This document shows, one piece after another, positions 25,712 to 34,612 of a stretch of 64,000 nucleotides of DNA. Position numbers and translations under genes: made by a program. The DNA lies in the NCBI GenBank assembly GCA_016214035.1, contig JACRPF010000003.1, positions 62,001-126,000 of the forward strand. The letters run 5' to 3'. Each line of letters starts with the position of its first letter. Position 1 is the first letter of the stretch. The notes under the pieces were generated by a model that saw only the letters and a program-made list of their open reading frames with translations, was not told the DNA's origin and did not search any database. Source of the DNA: Spirochaetota bacterium. GTDB lineage: Bacteria; Spirochaetota; Brachyspiria; Brachyspirales; JACRPF01.

Positions 25712-27199
25712 ATGAAAAAGATCGTCATCAACCGTGCGGAATATATCGATAAGGTCTACGGCTGCTGGATAGGGAAGAACATCGGCGGAACGCTCGGTAC
25801 ACCGTTCGAGGGCAGACGCGAGATACTCGATGTTACCGGCTACACATCGCCCGCCGGATCACCGCTTCCCAACGACGACCTCGACCTTCAGCTTGTGTGG
25901 CTCAAGGCAGTCATCGAGCACGGCGTGAAGAATATCACCGCGTCGCTGTTAAGCGAATACTGGATCGATTTTATTCCGCCGCCGTGGGGCGAGTACGGCA
26001 TCGGAAAGATGAACATACGCGCGGGACTGCTGCCGCCGCTTTCCGGCATGCATAACAATGAGATACTCAGGCATTCGAACGGTGCGTGGATACGTTCGGA
26101 GATCTGGGCGTGCCTGTTCCCCGCGGCTCCCGATGCGGCGATACGGCTTGCCTACGAAGACGCGTCCGTCGATCACGGCAGCGGCGAGGGGATGTATGCG
26201 GAGCTTTTTACCGCGGCTGTCGAGAGCGCGGCGTTCGTGATATCCGATGTGCGCGAGCTCATACGCATAGGTCTCTCAAAGATTCCGCCGGACTGCCGTG
26301 TTGCGCGTGCGGTGAACATAGCCGTCACTGCATACGATGCAAAACGCACCTGGCAGGAAGCACGCGGTCTCGTGGTTGCCGACAGCGTGCCGGAGATCGG
26401 CTGGTTCCAGGCTCCGGCGAATGTGGGTTTTGTCATCATCGGCTGGCTCTACGGTGAGGGTGATTTCGGCAGGTCGCTTCTCATCGCCACCAACTGCGGC
26501 GACGACACCGACTGCACCGCAGCGACACTCGGCGCTGTCATGGGCATCATACGCGGCGCGAAAAATATTCCCGCGGAATGGATAAAACCCATCGGCGACA
26601 GCATCGTCACGGTTGCCATCAACCGGGGACCCGCGCAGGGCTTCTGGCCGAAGACGCTTGCCGAGCTTACCGAGAAGACGATAGCTCAGACGCCGCTTGC
26701 GCTTGCGGCATTCGGTACTCCGGTGGAGATAAACGACGGCGCAACGGATGTCACCGCACTTTCCGGCATGGACTTCGCCGCAAAAGCGACAGCGGAAAAG
26801 ATATGCGCCCGGTCGCCGTATGCGGTACGCGTATCGTCGCCCAATGCCGTCATCACACTCGACTATCAGCGGTCGCCGGTGCTCCGCGCCGGTGAGCCGT
26901 TCACCGTCCGTGTCGATATCGAAAGCGTCACGGCGGATCATTGTCAGTTCGACATCACCTGGTATCTGCCGGATAATATCCGTGTCCTTGAAGGGAAGAC
27001 GCGTACGGCGTTGATGCTGCAGCGGTGGGTGGAGTCGGGGCTTATCAGCCGGGGAAGCGGTAAGCCGCATGAGCCGTTCACCTTCACGCTCGTCGCCGAC
27101 AGACTCGATACGGGAACGATTCGCGGCGTGCTTGAGGTCCGCGCGCAGGGACGTGCGAATGCCGGTTATATCCCGGTCGTATTCCTGAACGAAGGCTGA
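25712..27199 (+). CDS. ADP-ribosylglycohydrolase-family protein, copy 1
   Basis: A 495-residue protein; the ATG at 25712 has AAGGAG upstream. Residues 1-360 form the DraG/ADP-ribosylglycohydrolase fold: GCWIGKNIGGTLGTPFEG at the start, a first metal motif in the unusual form PNDDLDLQLVWLK, and a second in TNCGDDTDCTAATLGAVMG. Residues 390-495 look like a beta-sandwich (VRVDIESVTADHCQFDITWYLP). The replacement of the usual TDDT-type first motif suggests a substrate other than ADP-ribosyl-arginine. Its neighbours point to glycan or glycoside use. The paralogue is at 34613-36388. Confidence 0.87.
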   Translation: MKKIVINRAEYIDKVYGCWIGKNIGGTLGTPFEGRREILDVTGYTSPAGSPLPNDDLDLQLVWLKAVIEHGVKNITASLLSEYWIDFIPPPWGEYGIGKMNIRAGLLPPLSGMHNNEILRHSNGAWIRSEIWACLFPAAPDAAIRLAYEDASVDHGSGEGMYAELFTAAVESAAFVISDVRELIRIGLSKIPPDCRVARAVNIAVTAYDAKRTWQEARGLVVADSVPEIGWFQAPANVGFVIIGWLYGEGDFGRSLLIATNCGDDTDCTAATLGAVMGIIRGAKNIPAEWIKPIGDSIVTVAINRGPAQGFWPKTLAELTEKTIAQTPLALAAFGTPVEINDGATDVTALSGMDFAAKATAEKICARSPYAVRVSSPNAVITLDYQRSPVLRAGEPFTVRVDIESVTADHCQFDITWYLPDNIRVLEGKTRTALMLQRWVESGLISRGSGKPHEPFTFTLVADRLDTGTIRGVLEVRAQGRANAGYIPVVFLNEG

Positions 27200-27298
27200 A
27201 TATGTCGGTGAGTTCGTCGAGCCGTCGAGTTGATATGCCGCATTAAATTATAGGTAATGACATGCTACGGCAAAAGAAACTGCTTTCATGGTATCCTT

Positions 27299-28522
27299 CT
27301 ATTCGGACAGCGTCAGAATGTCGTATGTCGCAAGCCCCGCTGTCGTTTCGATATACGAATCTTCGTTTATTTTTGCGGCAACGCCCGGAGCGCATACGCC
27401 GTCGCGTGCGGTGAAAAGCTTATAATCGTGAAGCTCGCGTTTCAGGTAATCGCGGCCGATGGCGGTCAGCGTCATGCCGTCGGTAATAGTGTTATATATT
27501 TTGATGCGCGCCCGTGTCCCGCCCTCGGTAACCATAGCCATGAGCTTGCGCCCGGGAAGGTAGGACTGCATGGTCGGCTGAATGCCGCGACTCGACGTCT
27601 CGCGGAAGAAAAAGCCTGTGTCATATTCGCGATGACTCACCTGTGACAGTTCATCGATATAATCGCGTACGTTCTTCTCTGCGATGAAGTTCTGAAACAT
27701 TACACCGCTTTTTAATCCATCGATAAGCTTCCGGTATACGCGCACAACCGTAGCGACGTAGTACACGCTCTTGATGCGTCCCTCAATCTTCACCGCATCA
27801 ACCCCGGCGTCGCGGAGCTTGTCGAGATGTTCCGCCATATTGAGGTCTTTGGAGCTTAACACCGATGTGAATCCGTCTCCGTCGATGACCGGGAACAGTT
27901 CCCCCGGCCGGGAGCGCTCCTCAAGGAGCCTGTAGTCCCACCGGCACGGCTGCGTGCAATCGCCGCGGTTCGCGTCGCGTCCGGTAAGATAGTTCGATAT
28001 GAGACAGCGTCCCGAATACGCCACGCACATGGCCCCGTGGGCGAATACCTCAAGCGAAACGGTGACATTGTCGCGTATGCGTTTGATATCGTCGAGGGAC
28101 AGTTCGCGGGCAAGGATGACGCGTTTAACGCCGAGGCGTTCCCAGAACCGCACGGCATCGGTGTTTCCCACATTCGCCTGTGTGCTCACGTGCACCGCGG
28201 CATTCGGTATGACATCCTTGAGTATCGAGAACATGCCGACATCGGCGATGATGAAGCCGTCGAACGGGATGTCGCGGATTTCCATGAGCATGGAACGGAG
28301 TGCTGCGGTATCGTTGTCATGGATGAACGCGTTGAGCGTGAGGTATGTTTTTCTGCCCATCGAATGAGCCGTTGTAACGGCCTGCCGAATCTCATCCTGC
28401 GAGAAATTATCCGCCTGTGTGCGAAGATTGAACGCGTCAAGGCCGAGATACACCGCGTCGGCGCCGTAATGAAGCGCTACTGAAAATTTTTCCGCGTTTC
28501 CCGCGGGAGCGACTAATTCCAT
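27299..28522 (-). CDS. trhP: U32-family tRNA hydroxylation protein, TrhP (YegQ)-like
   Basis: A 407-residue protein with the U32 opening ELVAPAGNAEKFSVALHYGADAVYLGLDAFNLR. The four-cysteine iron-sulfur motif (about residues 165-195: GAMCVAYSGRCLISN, then GDCTQPCRW) matches E. coli TrhP (YegQ), which helps form 5-hydroxyuridine at tRNA position 34. DAVKIEGRIKSVYYVATVVRVYR is also typical. Annotation as collagenase-like peptidase is historical. The ATG has no ribosome site, and its promoter predicts a leaderless message. Confidence 0.85.
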   Translation of the reverse strand: MELVAPAGNAEKFSVALHYGADAVYLGLDAFNLRTQADNFSQDEIRQAVTTAHSMGRKTYLTLNAFIHDNDTAALRSMLMEIRDIPFDGFIIADVGMFSILKDVIPNAAVHVSTQANVGNTDAVRFWERLGVKRVILARELSLDDIKRIRDNVTVSLEVFAHGAMCVAYSGRCLISNYLTGRDANRGDCTQPCRWDYRLLEERSRPGELFPVIDGDGFTSVLSSKDLNMAEHLDKLRDAGVDAVKIEGRIKSVYYVATVVRVYRKLIDGLKSGVMFQNFIAEKNVRDYIDELSQVSHREYDTGFFFRETSSRGIQPTMQSYLPGRKLMAMVTEGGTRARIKIYNTITDGMTLTAIGRDYLKRELHDYKLFTARDGVCAPGVAAKINEDSYIETTAGLATYDILTLSE

Positions 28523-28528
28523 CGCGGT

Positions 28529-28556
28529 ATTATCTTAATACTGCTGTTAATGTCAA
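28529..28556 (-). promoter_or_regulatory. Promoter of trhP-like gene predicting a leaderless mRNA
   Basis: On the minus strand TTGACA (28556-28551), a 16-bp spacer and GATAAT (28534-28529), then six bases to the ATG at 28522. Confidence 0.62.
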
Positions 28557-28592
28557 GAGCGTCGATTGATGTGCGACCGGAGCGTGTGTCCG

Positions 28593-29633
28593 CTACAATG
28601 TGCAGGATACACCCGCAATCGTGTAACCGCCGGCAACCGACGTCAGCATCAGTTTCGAGCCGCGGGAATACGTGTAGTCCGGGAGCCGCCCTTTCCGGAG
28701 CAGGTCGAGCGTCACGGGGATGCTCGCGCATGACATATTGCCGCAGGTGTGTATGCATGCGGGCATTTTTGTCTCGGGGATTTCCATTTTCTTGGCAAGC
28801 TCGCTCATTATCCTGCCGTTCGCCTGATGCGGTATGATGTAATCGTAATCGGCGAGCGTGCGGCTCGCCTGGGCGCCCGCGGCGGTGGCGGCGTCGAACA
28901 TGGCGTTCACGGCGTTGCGCTGTACGAGCGGTCCGCCGCCCATGACCACGCAGCCGCCGGCTTGCATGGTGATATGTTCAGCGGAATACCGCGCCTGTGT
29001 GAATACGCCGTCGATGCGGTCTTTCGTATCCGACCTGGTCAGTACGCATGCGCCAGCGCCGTCGCCGAAAAGTATGGCGGTCGTCGGGTCGTTGTAGTCT
29101 ATCGTGCGCGACATGTGCTCCGCCGATGTCACGAGCACGGTTTTGCAGATGCCGGCGCGTATTTTCGCATACCCGTCGATGAGCGCATCGAGAAAACCGC
29201 TGCATGCGGTATTGATGGTCACGCCGCCCGCATGCGGTATACCGAGCATATTGGTGAGTTTACAGGCAGGATTCGGAATGATGGTGCGCGCGGTGAATGT
29301 CGCAACGACCACATGGTCTATCGTATCCGCCGCAATACCTGCGTCGGCAATTGCTGCGCGTGAGGCCTCGCATGCCATAGTTTCCACCTCGGAACCTTCG
29401 GGAAGCGCATCCGCGGCGCTGATGTGCCGGCGGCTCACGATGCCGGTCACCCGCTGCACCCAGAGGTCGAAGAGTTCCGCATCGCTTTTCGAGGCGCAGG
29501 GGATATTCCGCTTTTCGCAGAACCCGCGGATACGGGCGATATCGACATTCTTTACGTTATCGAAAAAATCAGTGTTCGTTATTCCGGTGCGCGGAAGGAA
29601 CGAGCCGGTTCCGGCAATTGCCACTTCGTACAT
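28593..29633 (-). CDS. 3-oxoacyl-ACP synthase III (FabH-like KASIII), copy 2
   Basis: A 346-residue paralogue of the protein at 644-1684, equal in length. It has Cys in NTACSGFLDAL, His in IIPHQANGRI and Asn in CGNMSCASIPV, plus the same helical insertion near residues 30-65. AGGAG precedes the ATG. In this copy the residue after the catalytic Cys is Ser, as in common FabH (CSG/CAG), whereas copy 1 has CCG. It may extend a different acyl primer. No other lipid gene is adjacent; it stands between trhP and the LuxR-type regulator on the same strand. Confidence 0.85.
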   Translation of the reverse strand: MYEVAIAGTGSFLPRTGITNTDFFDNVKNVDIARIRGFCEKRNIPCASKSDAELFDLWVQRVTGIVSRRHISAADALPEGSEVETMACEASRAAIADAGIAADTIDHVVVATFTARTIIPNPACKLTNMLGIPHAGGVTINTACSGFLDALIDGYAKIRAGICKTVLVTSAEHMSRTIDYNDPTTAILFGDGAGACVLTRSDTKDRIDGVFTQARYSAEHITMQAGGCVVMGGGPLVQRNAVNAMFDAATAAGAQASRTLADYDYIIPHQANGRIMSELAKKMEIPETKMPACIHTCGNMSCASIPVTLDLLRKGRLPDYTYSRGSKLMLTSVAGGYTIAGVSCTL

Positions 29634-29772
29634 CGATTATTGCTCCTATGCTGATTTTCGATTGTGCACGTGTATCGTAGCAGTAATGCCGCCGGTTGTA
29701 TATAGTGTGAAACCACTATTTTTTCATGCGGCGGAGAAATAGTTAATACTAACTATATGATTTTTGGAGGCG

Positions 29773-30663
29773 CTATGACAACAGATTCATCAGCTCGATG
29801 CGGTTTTTCACCTTCGCCTTCTGGTAGATGCTTGCGATATGATTATTGACGGTGTTCGGGGAGATGGTGAGCAGATCGCTTATCTCTTTCGCGGTACGAC
29901 CGTCGATGAGAAGGTCTACGATGTCCTCTTCACGCCGGGTGATGCCGTGTACACGCAGAAAGCTCTGGATGACGCGGCGATTTCGCGGTTTCGAGAGATA
30001 GTAGATAAGATAGATCACGAGCGTCATATTCCACCACAGATGATAGAGCGGCAGCAGCAGCATGCCGAAGGGGAATTGGAGCGTCTGTACGCCGAAAAGA
30101 CGGTCTAAAAACGAATTCAGAAGTATGAGCGGGAAGAACACGGCCGAGAGTATCATGAATATACGGACGGCCTGCTTGATGGCGCGTTCCTTGATATTGG
30201 TGAGCGACAGAAGGCATATGACGATGCAGAAGATGACATCGGCGAAAAAGATGCCGTTGAGAATGCTGAAGAAAACGATATTGTAGTTGAACACAAGATA
30301 GAGCACGACGAGTGCGATATACGCCGCGTCGACTGCGAGGAATATAAGGTTCTCCCGGGCACCCCAGGCGCGGCGTATCATATGGAATACGATGAACGGG
30401 ATGAAATAGATGAGCAGTGCAATATTCGCGAACGAGATTGTTACTATGACCTTGATGGCGACGTCGTTGACATTGAAAAAACTGATGTAATCGTAGATGC
30501 GCAGCGCGTACATGAACAGCAGGAAGAGAACGACGAGCTGGAAAAAAATGTAATAACCGAACCACCGTATCCGTTCGCGGATATAGAACAGTATCGACAG
30601 TGTTATCGCCGATACGCCGACGGCGAATGTCAGCACATAGAGCAGAAATACGATATGTTTCAT
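29773..30663 (-). CDS. Seven-TM membrane-anchored LuxR-type regulator
   Basis: A 296-residue protein from the ATG at 30663; a TTG start at 30720 is also possible, but that TTGACT reads better as a -35 box. Residues 1-215 contain seven hydrophobic segments. Residues 225-296 are a LuxR/GerE helix-turn-helix: ITRREEDIVDLLIDGRTAKEISDLLTISPNTVNNHIASIYQKAKVKNRIELMNLL. No kinase or receiver domain is present, so DNA binding appears to be coupled directly to the membrane part. It lies 98 bp downstream of the LysM solute-binding gene on the same strand and may sense or regulate that system. Confidence 0.82.
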   Translation of the reverse strand: MKHIVFLLYVLTFAVGVSAITLSILFYIRERIRWFGYYIFFQLVVLFLLFMYALRIYDYISFFNVNDVAIKVIVTISFANIALLIYFIPFIVFHMIRRAWGARENLIFLAVDAAYIALVVLYLVFNYNIVFFSILNGIFFADVIFCIVICLLSLTNIKERAIKQAVRIFMILSAVFFPLILLNSFLDRLFGVQTLQFPFGMLLLPLYHLWWNMTLVIYLIYYLSKPRNRRVIQSFLRVHGITRREEDIVDLLIDGRTAKEISDLLTISPNTVNNHIASIYQKAKVKNRIELMNLLS

Positions 30664-30761
30664 ACGGGAATCATCGTTACTGGCATATTTGCATTTTCTA
30701 CGAAAGTGCCAATAAGTCAAATATCCTGCCGGGGTATGTCGCCGCGAATACGATAGCTCTG

Positions 30762-32792
30762 TTACCGCCGCTGTTTGATACGCGCGAGCGCCTCCGGAGT
30801 GAAACTGTACGGCGGATATTCGGGATTGAAGCGCGACGCGGTGCCGTTCTTCTCGATATCATCCATCCAGTTTCTCGTGCGGTAGTAGCCGAGCGAGCTG
30901 CCGGTGCAGCGCCGTGTGGAGTAGCGGTACTTCATGAAATAATCCTCACGCGCGTTGCTGTCGCCGGCGGTGAACGCCTTGGCGCGTATCATGGCGAGCG
31001 CCTTCTCGCTGTTCTGCATGCCGAGCTGCGCGTTCTTGTACCAGTTCTCGATGTCCTTCACGCTCTGCGACAGATAGAAGGGCTGAAAGTCCTTCACAAG
31101 TTTGTCGTACGTTATCTGGCCTACAAGGAAGAGATTGTACATCTGATTCCATTTTATCGACGTCTCGCCGCCGAATGCGCTCCAGTTCATCACGCCCGGA
31201 ACACCGTCGAGGCGCTGGTTGAACTGCGCCAGTATGCCTTTGGCCTCGATGTTCCGTATCGACGGCATCCAGCCAATCTGCGCATTGAGCCGTTCATTGT
31301 TGCGTTTCGATGAGAGAAACAGCAGAAAGTCGATGGCCGCTTTTTTCCGCTCGGGGGCGTTATGCGGCGTGGGACAGGCGAACGGGAAACCCTGTGATGC
31401 GCGGTCCTGCGCCGGTCCCTGCATGAACTTCCCGAATTCAGGATCGTTATCTGCAGGTATCGGGAAATCGATGACCGATATTTCAAATCCGTTCTCGTTG
31501 GCATATTTCTGGACATACGAGACATCCCATGTCCCCATGGCGTAGAACACCGCGCGCTGCTGCACGAACATGAGCGGACCGTCGTCGTAATTAAGCCCGA
31601 TGAATCCTTCGATCAGTGCGGTCGCCGACATGTTCGAAAGCATCGAGAACGCGGCATTATAGGCCGGATGGTGCATGTCGAATTTTTTCAGGCGCATGGC
31701 GAAATACGCCTCGTCGCCGGGCGTCGTGCCGTCACGGTTGAGGTCGGCGTCATAACGTACGGTCGTCGTTACCGGGTCGATGATATACTGGCGTGTCATA
31801 TTGAAATAGCCGCCGGTATTCGCGAGCGGTACGTAGTTGGGGCTCCGTCCGATGATGCCGTCTATCTCCTTCTGGATGCTGGCGACGGTGACGTTCACGT
31901 CCGACGCGCGGGCGGCAGCATCCGCTGTCGAAAGCGAGCTCTTCAGTTCGTCGATGCGTTTACGGAGTTTTGTGACGGTTGCGGCGTCCGATGAGCGCAC
32001 GTATTTCTGTTTGCGTATCTCCCGGCATGCGGCCATGAACTCGCGCCAGTCTTTCGGCGGTGTATCCCTGCCGGTCAGTTTCTGGTAGAGCTTTTTATTG
32101 TAGAAGAGCCGTATCATGAAGAACGAGAGCGGCACGGTCATGTATTCCTGAACTTCGTCGACATAGGCGGTGCGCATTCCGTCACGCATCGTGTCCTTGA
32201 GCGGCACGTTCGCGAACTCGTTGTCGGCGTTGTACGGGTTGGGCTGCGAGACATATTCGGTGAGCGGGTGAAAATATCTGAGATAGTACTGGATGAGGAT
32301 GTTGTACGGAACACCCTGTCCCACCTCGATGAGATCGGGCGGATTGCCGCCCACCATCTGCGTGACGAACCACTGTCCGTAGGTCTGCGACGGCATCGCA
32401 TTCTGGACGACACGCACGTTCGGGTGCAGTTTCTCATATTCGCGGGCCATGAAATCGACGCTTTCACGGACGCCGGGTTCCACCTGCCAGTGCACGATCA
32501 TGATGGTGGTGCGTTTTCCGGAAGCGTTCCGGGGCACGGAGATGCGTGTGCCGGGCGTGATCACCGTTGACGGTGTGATATCGGGATAATTCAGGTCATA
32601 GATCTCTTTCGGCGTTACGCCGTAATTACTCGCGATGGCCGTGATGGTATCGCCCTGCTCGGCGACATACGATCCCGAGACCATCGGCAGGCTCATGTTG
32701 TTGAACATCACGATACCCGCCGCGACGATGAACGCGAGCGCGATTATCAGGATCCCGAAATACTTTTTTATGATTGCTCCGATGGGCTGCAT
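30762..32792 (-). CDS. Membrane-tethered LysM plus family-1 extracellular solute-binding protein
   Basis: A 676-residue protein. An uncleaved-looking hydrophobic segment (residues 13-32) is followed by a LysM domain (about 42-88: YVAEQGDTITAIASNYGV, then PSTVITPGTRISVP). A full sugar-type substrate-binding domain comes next (from about residue 95: MIVHWQVEPGVRESVDFMAREYEKLHPNVRV, with NPPDLIEVGQG and the AIDFLLFLSS region). A coiled insertion lies near residues 250-300. LysM domains bind peptidoglycan or chitin-like glycans, so the receptor may be held at the cell wall. No permease or ATPase genes are adjacent. AAGGAG precedes the ATG; the TPR lipoprotein gene ends ten bases upstream. Confidence 0.85.
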   Translation of the reverse strand: MQPIGAIIKKYFGILIIALAFIVAAGIVMFNNMSLPMVSGSYVAEQGDTITAIASNYGVTPKEIYDLNYPDITPSTVITPGTRISVPRNASGKRTTIMIVHWQVEPGVRESVDFMAREYEKLHPNVRVVQNAMPSQTYGQWFVTQMVGGNPPDLIEVGQGVPYNILIQYYLRYFHPLTEYVSQPNPYNADNEFANVPLKDTMRDGMRTAYVDEVQEYMTVPLSFFMIRLFYNKKLYQKLTGRDTPPKDWREFMAACREIRKQKYVRSSDAATVTKLRKRIDELKSSLSTADAAARASDVNVTVASIQKEIDGIIGRSPNYVPLANTGGYFNMTRQYIIDPVTTTVRYDADLNRDGTTPGDEAYFAMRLKKFDMHHPAYNAAFSMLSNMSATALIEGFIGLNYDDGPLMFVQQRAVFYAMGTWDVSYVQKYANENGFEISVIDFPIPADNDPEFGKFMQGPAQDRASQGFPFACPTPHNAPERKKAAIDFLLFLSSKRNNERLNAQIGWMPSIRNIEAKGILAQFNQRLDGVPGVMNWSAFGGETSIKWNQMYNLFLVGQITYDKLVKDFQPFYLSQSVKDIENWYKNAQLGMQNSEKALAMIRAKAFTAGDSNAREDYFMKYRYSTRRCTGSSLGYYRTRNWMDDIEKNGTASRFNPEYPPYSFTPEALARIKQRR

Positions 32793-32802
32793 GTGCTGCT
32801 CC

Positions 32803-33732
32803 TTATTGGACGATGCCGGTGCGTTCGATGCGTTCGATGCGCTTAAGCTCGATAGCGGCGAGCGGTGCGCGGAAGTCGTACGGATAGCGCTTTACCAGAT
32901 CGTTGAGGTAGTTCTTTGCGAGGGGAAGATCGCCGAGATTGAGCTCAGCGCTCGTGCCGAGTGTCCAGAGCATGGCGGCTATGTCGTTGGCTACGGGGTT
33001 TTTCGTGTCGGCTTCGAGGAGCTTCAGCCGTTCACGGCCGATGTCAAATCCCTTTTTTCGAATTTCCATGCGCTCCGCAATCGTCATCTTTGCGTTGAGG
33101 TTCATGGTGATGTTATTGTAGGCGTTCGCCAGTATGTCGTAGAGACGTTCTTTATAGAGCGTCGTCGGCCGGTTTTTGATGTACGTCTCTATTTCAACGA
33201 GCGCTTTCCGCGCATCGTCGATGTTGTAGGTTATGAGATACGTCGTTGAAAGATAGAGGAACGCCTCTTCGGCGGCCGGGTGATTCGGAAAACGCGCCAT
33301 AACCGCGCGATATTCTTTCCGCGCCGCTTCATAATCCGGCTTCTGTCCCATGGGAACCACTTCATAGAGGCGTGCACGCGCGAGCATCGCCCATGCGGCC
33401 ATGTCGTTCGTGCCGCCGACGGCAACCGCCCGTTCATAGAACTGCACCGCTTTCGACCGGTCGATGCGGTCGCCGAAATTGTAGATGATGCCGAGGCCGT
33501 AGAGTGCGCTCGCAAGGCTCGCCGACTGCGACTTGTCAGTCTCAGTTCCCTGAACGACCGTCAGAAATTCCTTCTCTGCGCCGCGAAAAAAACCGCGGGA
33601 GAATGATGTCCATGCGGATTTACAGAGGCGCGACGCCTCATCCGGTGCGAGCGCGCTGCCGCGTGCCGCGCATCCGGTGACGGTGAGCGCCGCGGCTGCT
33701 GTCAATGATAGTAGTGCAATTTTAAAACGCAT
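32803..33732 (-). CDS. TPR-repeat lipoprotein
   Basis: A 309-residue protein starting at 33732 (GGAGGA upstream). A lipoprotein signal ends in LTVTGC, with the Cys near residue 21. The mature part is a helical repeat protein with TPR-like units (ASALYGLGIIYNFGDRIDRSKAVQFYERAVAVGG; AARKEYRAVMARFPNHPAAEEAFLYLSTTY; AKNYLNDLVKRYPYDFRAPLAAI). It resembles BamD/YfgC-type scaffolds in layout only. It is co-transcribed with the LysM solute-binding protein (10-bp gap) and may organise that receptor at the membrane. Confidence 0.82.
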   Translation of the reverse strand: MRFKIALLSLTAAAALTVTGCAARGSALAPDEASRLCKSAWTSFSRGFFRGAEKEFLTVVQGTETDKSQSASLASALYGLGIIYNFGDRIDRSKAVQFYERAVAVGGTNDMAAWAMLARARLYEVVPMGQKPDYEAARKEYRAVMARFPNHPAAEEAFLYLSTTYLITYNIDDARKALVEIETYIKNRPTTLYKERLYDILANAYNNITMNLNAKMTIAERMEIRKKGFDIGRERLKLLEADTKNPVANDIAAMLWTLGTSAELNLGDLPLAKNYLNDLVKRYPYDFRAPLAAIELKRIERIERTGIVQ

Positions 33733-33874
33733 GCTGTTCCTCCATGCGGGCGGGTCGTGCAACAATTTCTGCTGCGGGAGATGGATGTAGTATAGGCACT
33801 GCGGGAGGAATTGTCCATGGAGATTTCTGCAGAATGGATGGATTTTTATGCGAAACGGCGTGCCGATGAAAATG

Positions 33875-34441
33875 TCAGTTCGTGATGATACCCGCGATGG
33901 TCATCCGCTTGAGAATACCTATGCCGTGGTGCGTGTCGGATTTCAATCGTTCGCTAAAGTCGCTCCCGGGCGCGTCCGTACTGTGGCAGAGCGCACACGA
34001 CGGTTTACTCACCGCTGAGAACCTGCGCATGTCGCGTATCTCAAACACGACATTATCGACGATGATGCATGCCGGCTGTCCGTCGCCTCCCGTACAACCT
34101 GCGGCTTCGGCTGCGCTGTAATACCGTTTAGCGAGACGTCCGGCAACGGGCAATGACTTGATGAGCATAAGTTCATTGGTCATGGACCTTGTTATGCGCG
34201 AAGTGACATCGGTTCCCGGAACGCAGGAGAGAACCGCGGAGAATCGTTCCCACGCCGGTGACTGCGCCGCATTGTATACGTTGCCGGAATGGAGAATATA
34301 TGCGGGACGCCCGTCCTGACCGTCAGCACGGGCAAAATCCTCACGCATGATGATGGGAATTGTCGTCCCCGGCACAACGACTTTCGGCAGATCGGCTGCG
34401 ATGAGCAATGGGAAGATGAGCAGTAAAAGCTTTGATTTCAT
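33875..34441 (-). CDS. Exported protein with one CxxCH heme-binding motif
   Basis: A 188-residue protein; the start at 34441 follows GAGGAAAACG and gives a signal peptide MKSKLLLLIFPLLIAADLP. A single c-type heme motif CALCH lies at about residue 155, with two further Cys pairs earlier (SCVPGTD; AAGCTGGDGQPAC). I do not recognise the rest; it resembles DUF3365-like periplasmic heme proteins in general layout. Met or His residues that could be the distal ligand are present after the motif (THHGIGILKRMT). It sits alone, upstream of the TPR lipoprotein on the same strand. Confidence 0.65.
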   Translation of the reverse strand: MKSKLLLLIFPLLIAADLPKVVVPGTTIPIIMREDFARADGQDGRPAYILHSGNVYNAAQSPAWERFSAVLSCVPGTDVTSRITRSMTNELMLIKSLPVAGRLAKRYYSAAEAAGCTGGDGQPACIIVDNVVFEIRDMRRFSAVSKPSCALCHSTDAPGSDFSERLKSDTHHGIGILKRMTIAGIITN

Positions 34442-34612
34442 CGTTTTCCTCATATCTATTCTCATACTCCGCTTACTATATGAAATTCAGCTGTAAATGC
34501 AAGCGACCCGATTTTTAGGTATAATATCCACCGGATAAATCTTAATTTCCGCAAAGCCTGCCCATAGATGATATGCTATATTATGCGCATCTTGATCGCT
34601 AAGGATTGACCA

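Noticed and set aside
27299-28522. Collagenase/peptidase function for the U32 protein
   Set aside because: The four-Cys motif and sequence pattern match TrhP (YegQ), a tRNA modification protein, so the peptidase name is not supported.
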